Below, one piece after another: positions 1 through 6,984 of a stretch of DNA of 10,102 nt; the stretch's first letter is position 1; every line of letters begins with the position of its first letter. The position numbers were made by a program, and so were the translations under genes. Source of the DNA: Candidatus Zixiibacteriota bacterium (GTDB taxonomy: Bacteria > Zixibacteria > MSB-5A5 > GN15 > PGXB01); assembly GCA_030642025.1 (NCBI GenBank), contig DAOWOO010000022.1, positions 1 through 10,102 of the forward strand, in the 5' to 3' direction. The notes under the pieces were generated by a model. It did not search any database. It was not told where the DNA came from and was given only the letters and a program-made list of their open reading frames with translations.

Positions 1-1
1 C

Positions 2-1987
2 CAGGGTTTGTATTTCAAATTCGAAGGAATGTTTCTCGATGCGGAAAATGCCTTCGACACTGTGCTGGGCAATCACCCCAGTTTTCTGCCCGGCCTCATT
101 GAAGGTGCTCGGCTGGCGCTGGACATGAAAAACCCGGCCAAGGCTTACCGGCGGGCCGAGAAGGCCTACCGGGTGAACAAGGAAAACGCCGATGTCATGA
201 CGGTCTATGTCGATGCTCTCAGTGCTCTCGGTGATCATGAAAAGACTCTGGCGGCGTTGACCGAGGCGCTCAACCGTTTTCCCGACAACCCCGGCCTGCT
301 GCTGGCCGGAGCCAGGTATTATCTTCTGTCGGGCGATTTTGAATCAGCCCGAACAACCTGCATGACAATCATGGAGAACGCCAAACCGGGGCCGGCCGAT
401 ATAAAACAGATCGGCGATATCTTTGCCCGGCTCGGCCAGCCTGACTCGGCCGCCGCTTACTATAATATGGTGCTGGAGCGGGGCCGTGATGATTTTTATC
501 TGAAAGCCGACGTGGCCGATGCTTACACCAATATCGGGTATTTTAACAAAGCTCGGATTTTGATTGGAAAATTAAAAAAAGTTACTCTAAATTCTTATCG
601 AATATATCTGTCGGAGAAGAATCTGTATGTAAGACGCGGCGAGTTGCATAATGCAAATCTGGCTTGTTTTGAGGCGTACTCACTATTTCCCAAGCGTCCC
701 TCGGTTCTGATTGATATTGCCGACATAAGGTTCAAGCTCCATGTCTACAATCAAGCAACCAATTTTTACCAGCAGGCCATCAGGCGTGAGGAATACGATG
801 GCTATTCCATGCTCAAGGTACTGCATCTGGAGATGGACCGCGCCGAAAGACTGTTCGATCTGGGGATTATTGCCGGCGCCTCGGCGCCTATTAAGGATAT
901 TCTGGATCAGCCTATGAACGATTATAAAATTATCAGGGTATGCGCTCTGTTTTATGCCCGAATGGCCGAATCGAACAAGGTTAAATCTATACTCAAGAAA
1001 CTTGATCGGATGACAGGTAGCACTCCCTGGCTGATGCTTCGAACCGCCAATGCTTACCGAAAAATAGATTCATTAAGCCGGGCGCAGGCGTTGTATGATC
1101 GGCTTTTAGATATCTACCGTTTCAGTCCCGATCTGATTCTCGATCAGGTGGAACTGTATAAGGCGCGGAACGATCTGCCGGGAGGCCTGGCCTTTCTGGA
1201 CAGCCTGCATGAGAATATTCAATTGTATCGTCCAATCGCACAGGAAAAATACGATATGATGATGACGCTTAGCAAATACAACGAGGCGTTGTTATTTGCC
1301 GGGAAACTGGTTGATCTTGGTCCGTATGCTATTGAAAGATACCGAATGGCTGTCCGCGCCGCCGAAGCTCTGGGCGATGCGAACAAGGTAACGGAGATAT
1401 ACAATGTCTGCGTGGAACGCAATGCCGACGATCCCGACGCCCTGATCTTTGCCGCCGATTATTATCTTAATAGGGATGATTTTGCAAAAGCCGAAGAACT
1501 GATTTCCCGAACCTATAAAAGCGATTCTTTATCAATCCCCGCCCGTCTTCTTGCGGCGCGGATTCTGAAAGCGGACGGCAAACAGGACTCGGTAAAAGCT
1601 GTCTATGAGTGGATTGTCGGGCAAAACGAATATGTCGGCGAGGCGCTCATCGGTCTGGCCTGGATTGAGATTGATACAGACGGTGATCTGAACCGAGCTG
1701 TCAATTTTGCCAATCGCGCTCTCAGGGCCGATAGCCAGGTACCTTTTTACATGTTCACCCGTGCGATGGCGTATTATAAGAAAGGCCGTTTTGATATGGC
1801 ACGGGTAGGTTTTGAAAATGTCCTGAAGCAGGAACCGGATAATCCTCTTTATAATTTTCACGCCGGTATCAATTATCTTGAAGAGAAAAAGATATCAAAG
1901 GCGCGAAAACATCTGAAAAAGGCAATTAAACTGGGACTTCCCGACGATCTGAAAAAAGAGGCAGAGCGTACGCTTTCGGGCATCTGA
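2..1987 (+). CDS. Tetratricopeptide-repeat (TPR) protein, 5'-truncated by the window edge
   Basis: The reading frame is open from the first bases of the window, so the true start and any signal peptide lie upstream; the TTG at 8-10 is probably only an internal codon. About 660 residues are visible, nearly all alpha-helical helix-turn-helix units with the TPR spacing of roughly 34 residues and the usual small/aromatic pattern. The clearest repeats are near residues 62-95 (ending FPDNP), 130-160, 233-260, 340-370, 473-505 and the C-terminal pair at about 578-645 (AYYKKGRFDMARVGFENVL, then INYLEEKKISKARKHLKKAI). TPR arrays are protein-protein scaffolds; no catalytic domain and no membrane segment are visible. 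An AT-rich patch around 541-615 includes a run of seven A (574-580). Family assignment as a TPR protein is firm; its partner and cellular location cannot be told. It ends in TGA just before a hairpin terminator and faces the aldolase gene tail to tail. Confidence 0.85.
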   Translation, partial: QGLYFKFEGMFLDAENAFDTVLGNHPSFLPGLIEGARLALDMKNPAKAYRRAEKAYRVNKENADVMTVYVDALSALGDHEKTLAALTEALNRFPDNPGLLLAGARYYLLSGDFESARTTCMTIMENAKPGPADIKQIGDIFARLGQPDSAAAYYNMVLERGRDDFYLKADVADAYTNIGYFNKARILIGKLKKVTLNSYRIYLSEKNLYVRRGELHNANLACFEAYSLFPKRPSVLIDIADIRFKLHVYNQATNFYQQAIRREEYDGYSMLKVLHLEMDRAERLFDLGIIAGASAPIKDILDQPMNDYKIIRVCALFYARMAESNKVKSILKKLDRMTGSTPWLMLRTANAYRKIDSLSRAQALYDRLLDIYRFSPDLILDQVELYKARNDLPGGLAFLDSLHENIQLYRPIAQEKYDMMMTLSKYNEALLFAGKLVDLGPYAIERYRMAVRAAEALGDANKVTEIYNVCVERNADDPDALIFAADYYLNRDDFAKAEELISRTYKSDSLSIPARLLAARILKADGKQDSVKAVYEWIVGQNEYVGEALIGLAWIEIDTDGDLNRAVNFANRALRADSQVPFYMFTRAMAYYKKGRFDMARVGFENVLKQEPDNPLYNFHAGINYLEEKKISKARKHLKKAIKLGLPDDLKKEAERTLSGI

Positions 1988-2004
1988 TTTAAAATTACGT
2001 ACAG

Positions 2005-2041
2005 AAAAAGGCGACGAGGTATAGAACCCCGCCGCCTTTTT
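2005..2041. terminator. Bidirectional rho-independent terminator between TPR gene and fba
   Basis: Bases 2005-2019 pair with 2027-2041 in a 15-position stem with two A-C mismatches and a seven-base loop (TATAGAA). The outer five pairs are A-T, so the stem is flanked by an A run on one side and a T run on the other whichever strand is read. It sits 17 bases after the TPR stop codon and 4 bases after the aldolase stop codon on the other strand, so it can end both convergent transcripts. Confidence 0.85.
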
Positions 2042-2045
2042 ATTT

Positions 2046-2969
2046 TCAGGCTTTACCGTCTGATTGGAATAATTTTATCTTGTTCATGATCACTGCTTTG
2101 ACCGCCTCGCGGGCCGGGCCGAGGATTTTCCTGGGATCGAATACTTTTGGATTTCCCGCGAGTACTTCACGAACCGTTGCCACCCAGGTTAGGCGCAGGT
2201 CGGTGTCGATGTTGATTTTGTTGATACCCAGCTCAATCGCCTTTTTATAGGCCTCATCCGGTACACCTTTGGCGCCCGGAAGTTTTGCCCCGAACTTCTC
2301 GGCCTTGGCGACTACCGCAGGATCAACGCCGCTGGCGCCGTGAAGAACCAGCGGGATACCGACTCTTTTCTTAATCTCCTCAATCCGGTTAAAGGCCAGT
2401 TTGGCCTCGCCTTTAAATTTATAGGCACCATGACTGGTGCCGACAGCCACCGCCAAGGCGTCAACCTTTGTTTTTTCGACAAACTCGACCGCCTGATCCG
2501 GGTCGGTCAGGCAGGCGTCGCGCTTAGAAACACTGACATCATCCTCGATTCCGCCCAGCCGTCCGAGTTCGGCCTCGACGGCAATATTTTTCGGATGCGC
2601 CATTTTGACCACTTCCTGCGTGATTCGTATATTCTCCTCGAAATCCTCATGCGAGGCATCAATCATCACCGAGGTAAATCCGGCGTTGATGCACTTTTCG
2701 GCGTCCTCGATAGTGGCACCGTGGTCAAGATGAAGCGCCACCGGTACCGATACTTTCTTCGCTCCGGTTTTGACCAGATCGATTAAATAATCAAAACCGC
2801 CGTATTTCAAAGCTGAGGTTGACGCGGCCAGGATGATCGGCGATTTGAGTTCATCGGCGGCTTCCAGCGCCGACTGCACAAACTCCATATTGTTGATATT
2901 GAAATGACCGATGGCATAATGCTTTTCATTGGCCGGTTTGTACATATCAATCAGTGAAACTAATGGCAT
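2046..2969 (-). CDS. fba: Class II (zinc-dependent) fructose-1,6-bisphosphate aldolase
   Basis: This cytosolic enzyme reversibly cleaves fructose 1,6-bisphosphate to dihydroxyacetone phosphate and glyceraldehyde 3-phosphate in glycolysis and gluconeogenesis. The 307-residue protein shows the class II signature throughout: HLDHGA at 80-85 (catalytic Asp82, zinc ligand His83), EAELG at 132-136, GTSHG at 177-181 (zinc ligand His180), LHGASG at 209-214 (zinc ligand His210) and NIDTD at 253-257 for the phosphate end. The stretch between His210 and NIDTD is longer than in the Bacillus type and resembles the roughly 305-residue Thermus-type enzymes, so a related ketose-bisphosphate aldolase activity cannot be fully excluded, but the fit to Fba is good. 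The ATG is supported by a strong ribosome-binding site five bases upstream. It appears monocistronic, with its own promoter candidate and a terminator right after the stop. Confidence 0.95.
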   Translation of the reverse strand: MPLVSLIDMYKPANEKHYAIGHFNINNMEFVQSALEAADELKSPIILAASTSALKYGGFDYLIDLVKTGAKKVSVPVALHLDHGATIEDAEKCINAGFTSVMIDASHEDFEENIRITQEVVKMAHPKNIAVEAELGRLGGIEDDVSVSKRDACLTDPDQAVEFVEKTKVDALAVAVGTSHGAYKFKGEAKLAFNRIEEIKKRVGIPLVLHGASGVDPAVVAKAEKFGAKLPGAKGVPDEAYKKAIELGINKINIDTDLRLTWVATVREVLAGNPKVFDPRKILGPAREAVKAVIMNKIKLFQSDGKA

Positions 2970-2974
2970 ATTAG

Positions 2975-2983
2975 CCCCTTTCT
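2975..2983 (-). promoter_or_regulatory. Strong ribosome-binding site of fba
   Basis: Read on the minus strand this is AGAAAGGGG, followed by a five-base spacer (CTAAT) and the ATG of fba. It fixes the start codon and is the best ribosome-binding site in the window, consistent with a highly expressed glycolytic gene. Confidence 0.8.
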
Positions 2984-3044
2984 ATTGTTTGATTTGACAT
3001 TTTCCATATCGACAGCAGAGCATCCATAATTCAGTTATACGCTT

Positions 3045-3075
3045 ATAATAGATTGTAAAGTGAGAGAAGTGTCAA
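3045..3075 (-). promoter_or_regulatory. Candidate sigma70-type promoter of fba
   Basis: On the minus strand a perfect -35 box TTGACA (3070-3075) is followed by a 19-base spacer and TATTAT (3045-3050), one mismatch from the -10 consensus. It lies about 75 bases upstream of the fba ATG in AT-rich sequence. The 19-base spacing is longer than the ideal 17, so the promoter may be weak or activator-dependent. Predicted by eye only. Confidence 0.5.
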
Positions 3076-3123
3076 AAGCAACAAAATAATTTGGTATTAA
3101 ATCCTGGAGCGGATAGGTAATTT

Positions 3124-3226
3124 ATGCAAATTTGTTACGCCGGGGCAGAAATCAGGGCAGTCAGGTCGCCGGAGGCTATGCGCGACGCCGGTTGCCAGGC
3201 ACGGCGACCCGGCAACACTAACGCAT
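3124..3226. repeat. GC-rich island of nested inverted repeats, possible structured RNA
   Basis: Within the AT-rich gap between fba and the asparagine-synthase-like gene, bases 3137-3216 are 57 of 80 G or C by hand count. The segment folds on itself from the outside in: ATGC (3124-3127) with GCAT (3223-3226), GTT (3134-3136) with AAC (3214-3216), GCCGGG (3139-3144) with CCCGGC (3208-3213), and GGTCGCCG (3164-3171) with CGGCGACC (3202-3209), the last two sharing two bases. GTCGC (3166-3170) can also pair with GCGAC (3181-3185) in an alternative fold. No poly-T run follows on either strand, so it is not a simple terminator. It matches no RNA family I could recognise. It may be a structured RNA, the 3' end of the neighbouring transcript or a REP-like repeat; the strand is not clear. 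Confidence 0.45.
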
Positions 3227-3249
3227 TACTCTGGAGTGCTGACAATATA

Positions 3250-5082
3250 TCAATCGGTATAATCAATCCTGTCACCGAATCGATTTTCAACCTCTTCGAT
3301 ATAAAGAATAAAAGTGAGAAGCTGGTAGATTGACAATAGACCCGGGTTGGAGCCGGGATATCTCTGGACGGCCGGGATATTGAAACAGTGCGCCACCGCT
3401 TTTGATTTCAAACCGATATCGATTATCGTCTCGGCCAGGTACTTTTCGAGTTCATGGTCTTTGTCAGTTTCTGCCCGACCGGATGCAAATCGTTTTGCCA
3501 GTTTATATGTAAACCTGTTGTCGCGAATTGTTTCTTTCAATCGTCTTTTCCAGAGAAATTTCTTTAATCCCGAGGCTGTGTTCAATGATTCGCTGATTCC
3601 ATAGACGGGAACTTCAAGCGCACGTTTATCCAATCTTTTCAGGAACTCGATATAAAAGCCGTAGGTAATCATCTCCGGCGGGATAACCTGATTTACATAA
3701 CTAAAAAGATTCTTCCCCCAGAACGGCGAGATTGTCCAATTGAAAATACGGTGGCGGTTTTCGCCACCAATATCAACCTTACTGTAACTTTCAAAATACA
3801 AATGGCGGAGCCGGGCTCTAATATCATTTTCAGGGAAACTTCTGATCTCCTTTTCCAGCGATGAATTGAATGACCGGGGGGGCATTTTCAGCATGGAGCA
3901 GGCATCGGCAATATCAACAAAGTGAGTAAAAGCATTGTCCATAATCATACTGGTTATATTTCTGTAGAATTTTTTAGGCTGGTAAATCTGCCGTAAAAAC
4001 TCACCACCCAGCCCGGTCAAACGGGCAATCCGACCCTTTATACTTTTCTCATGTTCGAGATCATCGCGGTAGCACGATGTAGCTACCCGGCAGTTGACCA
4101 TAGCGTCGGTGATATAGGTAACATGGCGCATTTCTTCGATATTGTCGCCCGGATGCTTGGCGGAAAAACATATCAGGGTTTTGCCGAATTTCTCGGCCAC
4201 CTGAGAGGCTATATCGGATTCATCGGCGGAGAACAGTTTATCATGTACGGCCGTAAAATCGACACCAGTTTGACCGAGCGATGCAAAAACGGCGCGGGTG
4301 TCAAACCCTCCGCTTAGATCGGTAATCAGGCTGAAACCCTTTTCCCCGGCTGTTTTTATTCGGTCCGCGATTGATTTTTTGAAAAGCTTCAGACTTTCCT
4401 CAATATAATCCTCGCGGTTTTTGGCATCATGCTGACAGGTAAAGTCAACCGGTAATAAAGAGGCGGTGTTAAAAGTGATACCATCGCCTGACGGTTTAAC
4501 TTCCAGCATGGAGCCGGGCTTCAGCCGTTTGATATTTTTAAAGATTGTCTTATCGCCGAGATTATACTCCAGAGTCAGAAGTTCACAGAGCGCCGCCCGG
4601 TTAAATGTTATTGACGGAATAAAATGCAGAATGAACTTCAACTCTCGCGATAAGCAAAATCGACTGGAATCATAGAAATAAAAGGTCGGCAATCTTCCCC
4701 AGCGATCGTTAAAAACCAGGATGCGGCCGTTTTTCTTCAGAAGAATGACCGCCAGGAAATCACCGTCAGAGGAATCGATAAAATCTGCCGTTTGAGTTTT
4801 GATATTAAGGTTGTCAAGCATCCGCACGGCGATATTTTGAAGCGATGATTCAATCTCATGGTCGCTTTTATTATATATCATCCCCTCAAGGGCAATCAGA
4901 GAATGTCTATTTTCAAACCGTTTCACCGGGTAACTGTCATACCCTGAAAAGGCCAGCGATAGATGTTTGTCGGAATAAAATTCCTGAACGGTGTAACCGT
5001 CACGGATGACCAGATCCCGATAGGCGGCTTCTCTGGTTTTAGTGGACAACCTGTCACCATATAATAAACTTAGACCGGGCAT
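3250..5082 (-). CDS. Asparagine-synthase-related protein lacking the glutaminase cysteine
   Basis: The protein has the two-domain layout of AsnB: an N-terminal Ntn-type glutaminase fold and a C-terminal ATP-pyrophosphatase synthetase domain. Counting from the ATG at 5082 (610 residues), the N terminus reads MPGLSLLYGD where AsnB has MCGI, so the nucleophilic Cys2 is Pro. DGDF (106-109) and NDRWGRLPTFYF (125-136) match the end of the glutaminase domain. The PP-loop is SGGFDT (257-262) in place of SGGLDS, followed by ADESDIASQVAEKFG (286-300) and GLGGEF (357-362, equivalent to DGGDELF). It probably adenylates a carboxylate and transfers an amine, using ammonia or another amine rather than glutamine; substrate unknown. 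A longer form from TTG at 5109 is possible, but the ATG aligns with the family N terminus; its AAGGAAG ribosome site is 13 bases away. No partner genes lie alongside. Confidence 0.8.
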   Translation of the reverse strand: MPGLSLLYGDRLSTKTREAAYRDLVIRDGYTVQEFYSDKHLSLAFSGYDSYPVKRFENRHSLIALEGMIYNKSDHEIESSLQNIAVRMLDNLNIKTQTADFIDSSDGDFLAVILLKKNGRILVFNDRWGRLPTFYFYDSSRFCLSRELKFILHFIPSITFNRAALCELLTLEYNLGDKTIFKNIKRLKPGSMLEVKPSGDGITFNTASLLPVDFTCQHDAKNREDYIEESLKLFKKSIADRIKTAGEKGFSLITDLSGGFDTRAVFASLGQTGVDFTAVHDKLFSADESDIASQVAEKFGKTLICFSAKHPGDNIEEMRHVTYITDAMVNCRVATSCYRDDLEHEKSIKGRIARLTGLGGEFLRQIYQPKKFYRNITSMIMDNAFTHFVDIADACSMLKMPPRSFNSSLEKEIRSFPENDIRARLRHLYFESYSKVDIGGENRHRIFNWTISPFWGKNLFSYVNQVIPPEMITYGFYIEFLKRLDKRALEVPVYGISESLNTASGLKKFLWKRRLKETIRDNRFTYKLAKRFASGRAETDKDHELEKYLAETIIDIGLKSKAVAHCFNIPAVQRYPGSNPGLLSIYQLLTFILYIEEVENRFGDRIDYTD

Positions 5083-5190
5083 ATTGGTTTGTCTACTTCC
5101 TTTTACCAAACACTATAAAACTCCTAACAACTCAGGATTAAATGTAATGTAAGAAAACAATACCGGAAACAAAAGACAGTCTGACATATG

Positions 5191-5252
5191 AAAAACCCGC
5201 TGGTGCAAATAATAAAGAGGCGGGCTCTCTGTCCCCTCTTAGAGAGCCCGCC
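5191..5252 (-). terminator. Competing hairpins: strong 12-bp stem and alternative terminator stem
   Basis: Bases 5219-5230 (GGCGGGCTCTCT) pair perfectly with 5241-5252 around a ten-base loop. On the minus strand this stem is followed by the T-rich TCTTTATTATTT. The last bases of its 3' arm, CCCGC (minus strand, 5224 to 5220), can instead pair with GCGGG (5200 to 5196) across a 19-base loop, and that second stem is followed directly by five T (5195 to 5191). The two stems share bases and exclude each other. The first is far more stable. It lies about 110-170 bases upstream of the asparagine-synthase-like start, so it could be the terminator of an upstream transcript (purA tail or a small RNA) or an attenuator in the leader. 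Confidence 0.5.
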
Positions 5253-5465
5253 GTGCCTCGAGAAAATAAAGCTGGCAACCCAAGGAACTAATGTCAACTC
5301 AACAGCCCTACCACCTGAACTGATGAATTGGTTTGCCAATCTGACCATTTTTATAGCAATCATAATGCCAACATTAACAAGGCGGCCAGCCATGACTTTG
5401 TATCTTAATATATTACAATAGGTTACACGGCATCAGATTGGCTGTGCCCTGCAAATGAAGGTTTT

Positions 5466-5491
5466 ATGATTCGTAGATTATTACGAATCAT
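5466..5491. repeat. Perfect 10-bp inverted repeat, operator-like
   Basis: ATGATTCGTA (5466-5475), six-base spacer GATTAT, then TACGAATCAT (5482-5491), an exact reverse complement. The centre-to-centre distance of 16 bases and the AT-rich surroundings would suit a dimeric DNA-binding regulator, or it may be an RNA hairpin. No clear promoter overlaps it. Confidence 0.5.
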
Positions 5492-5630
5492 GTCTCGCAG
5501 AAAAACATAAGTAATTGTACCACAATATATTAAATCTTGCGGGCAGACAGGCGGAGAATCGTATTATCAAACGAACTAGCCGTATAAATTTGGGAATTTA
5601 CCAGGGAACGTAAGCAGCAGATAAGGTAAC

Positions 5631-5662
5631 GGCGGCAGGCCGACATTATTGCCGGCCCCGCC
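5631..5662 (-). terminator. Hairpin just downstream of purA
   Basis: On the minus strand GGCGG pairs with CCGCC at the base, then a two-base bulge, then GGCCGGC pairs with GTCGGCC (one G-T wobble) around a six-base loop. It begins 20 bases after the purA stop codon. No T run follows, so it may protect the 3' end of the message or act as a weak or factor-dependent terminator rather than a classical one. Confidence 0.4.
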
Positions 5663-5682
5663 AATATATATAAGGCAAGAGA

Positions 5683-6957
5683 CTAAGCCCTAATTGTCTC
5701 GGAGCGTCTGGCGCCGGTGGAAACAAGGCATAGCCCTACTTCGAGATCATCCGTAATGAATTTCAGGTATTTTTTGGCATTGTCAGGTAGAGCGTCAAAG
5801 CTGTCGATTCCGGTGGTCGGTGTCATCCAGCCGTCGAATTCAGTATAAACCGGTTTAACATCCCATAACTTCAAGGGGTCGTACGGCATTTCGGCCAGTT
5901 CCGTATCGCCCAGACGATAGGCGGTACATATCTTGATTTTGTCGAAATTATCGAGCACATCAAGTTTGGTTACGGCAATTTTATCGACTCCGTTAATCCG
6001 GCAGGCATGTCTCAAAGCCACCAGGTCGAGCCATCCGGTTCGCCGGGGTCGGCCTGTGGTTGCCCCGAATTCGCCGCCTGTTTCCCGAAGCTTTTCGCCC
6101 GCTTTATCTACCAATTCTGTCGGGAATGGTCCCGAACCGACCCTTGTCGTATATGCCTTGACAATCCCGATAACCTCATCAATCATCTTCGGCCCCACTC
6201 CCAGACCGGTCAGAGCCCCTCCGACTGTGGTATTCGATGATGTTGTAAACGGGTATGTGCCGAGATCAACATCAAGAAGCGCCCCCTGGGCGCCCTCAAA
6301 GAGAATCGTCCTTCCCTCTTTATAATGCTGATTCAGTTCCAGTGAGACATTGACCATCATCGGCCTGAAGATTGGGGCCAGTTCCAGAAGATCTTTGTAT
6401 ATTTTATCGATATTGGCTCGATCATCGTCGCACCCGGCAAAGTATTCGTGCTTGATACGGCGGTTTATATCCAGTTTTTCCTTTAATTTGTCGGGAGAAA
6501 AAAGGTCGGCCAAGCGAATTCCAGTTCGCCCGATTTTATCTTTATAGGCCGGACCGATTCCCCGCAGGGTCGTTCCGATTCCCTTACTGCCTCGCTTTTT
6601 TTCCTCAATCGAATCGATCAGCTTATGGTACGGCATCACCAGGTTAGCCGCCGATGATATAAATATCCGTCCCCCGGTATCGACCTTCTGCTCATTTAGT
6701 AACTTCAATTCCTCCAGGAAACCGAACGGATCAAGCACCACCCCGTTGCCGATATAGCAAATTTTTCCCGGATGAGTAATGCCCGACGGGATCAGGTGGA
6801 GTATATATTTTTTTCCGCCGGTCAGAACGGTATGTCCGGCGTTGGCGCCGCCTTGGAAACGAGCGATAATATCAACCTTTTCGGCCAGGAGATCGACAAC
6901 CTTGCCCTTGCCCTCATCGCCCCATTGACATCCGACTACAATCTGATTTTTGCCCAT
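5683..6957 (-). CDS. purA: Adenylosuccinate synthetase
   Basis: The enzyme joins IMP and aspartate using GTP to make adenylosuccinate, the first committed step from IMP to AMP, in the cytosol. The 424 residues match the usual length of about 430. Visible motifs in order: WGDEGKGK at 12-19 (catalytic Asp14, GTP/IMP loop), NAGHTV at 39-44 (catalytic His42), GIGPAYKDK at 133-141, FEGAQG at 220-225, TTSSNTTVGG at 238-247, ATTGRPRRTGWLD at 299-311 (aspartate and IMP loop), TKLDVLD at 330-336 (guanine recognition, NKxD-like) and STGARRSETI near the C terminus. An in-frame TAA five codons before the ATG fixes the start, although the ribosome-binding site is weak (AGAG). It begins 27 bases after the engB stop and is probably co-transcribed with it. 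A GC-rich hairpin follows its stop. Confidence 0.97.
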   Translation of the reverse strand: MGKNQIVVGCQWGDEGKGKVVDLLAEKVDIIARFQGGANAGHTVLTGGKKYILHLIPSGITHPGKICYIGNGVVLDPFGFLEELKLLNEQKVDTGGRIFISSAANLVMPYHKLIDSIEEKKRGSKGIGTTLRGIGPAYKDKIGRTGIRLADLFSPDKLKEKLDINRRIKHEYFAGCDDDRANIDKIYKDLLELAPIFRPMMVNVSLELNQHYKEGRTILFEGAQGALLDVDLGTYPFTTSSNTTVGGALTGLGVGPKMIDEVIGIVKAYTTRVGSGPFPTELVDKAGEKLRETGGEFGATTGRPRRTGWLDLVALRHACRINGVDKIAVTKLDVLDNFDKIKICTAYRLGDTELAEMPYDPLKLWDVKPVYTEFDGWMTPTTGIDSFDALPDNAKKYLKFITDDLEVGLCLVSTGARRSETIRA

Positions 6958-6984
6958 AACTCTATATATTTAGATGTTTGATTT

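Larger units (their letters stand above)
5083..5682. other. 600-base intergenic region without a credible gene, rich in hairpins
   Basis: Open frames here (for example 5124-5393 minus and 5188-5421 plus) run straight through strong palindromes, have no family resemblance and lack convincing ribosome sites, so I do not call them. The region holds a 12-bp hairpin at 5219-5252, a competing stem at 5191-5224, a small stem at 5327-5340 (ATTGG/CCAAT), a 6-bp stem with one wobble at 5426-5446, a perfect 10-bp inverted repeat at 5466-5491 and a hairpin after purA at 5631-5662. The 10-mer TTAATATATT occurs at 5405-5414 and in inverted form at 5524-5533. No tRNA shape and no DnaA-box cluster was seen. 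It may contain a small RNA or the leader of the asparagine-synthase-like gene. Confidence 0.5.

Noticed and set aside
2994..2999. TTGACA on the plus strand upstream of nothing obvious
   Set aside because: No -10 element 16-18 bases downstream.
3044..3049. Perfect TATAAT on the plus strand
   Set aside because: No -35-like box and no extended TG lie at the right distance, no gene follows on that strand, and the site overlaps the better-supported minus-strand promoter.
3124..3226. Integron attC site or SRP RNA in the GC-rich island
   Set aside because: The outer arms run GTT to AAC, the reverse of the attC order (AAC to GTT), and there is no integrase or cassette context. For SRP RNA, the apical GGAA loop and AGCAGCC segment are missing.
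3124..3333. 69-codon open frame on the plus strand
   Set aside because: It runs through the nested inverted repeats and then antisense into the 3' end of the asparagine-synthase-like gene; it has no family resemblance and only a poor ribosome site.
5124..5393. 89-codon open frame on the minus strand with hydrophobic patches
   Set aside because: It contains the whole 12-bp hairpin and the alternative stem, shows no recognisable domain and ends just ahead of the next gene; more likely non-coding sequence.
5188..5421. 77-codon open frame on the plus strand
   Set aside because: It overlaps the same hairpins on the other strand and has no ribosome site or family resemblance.
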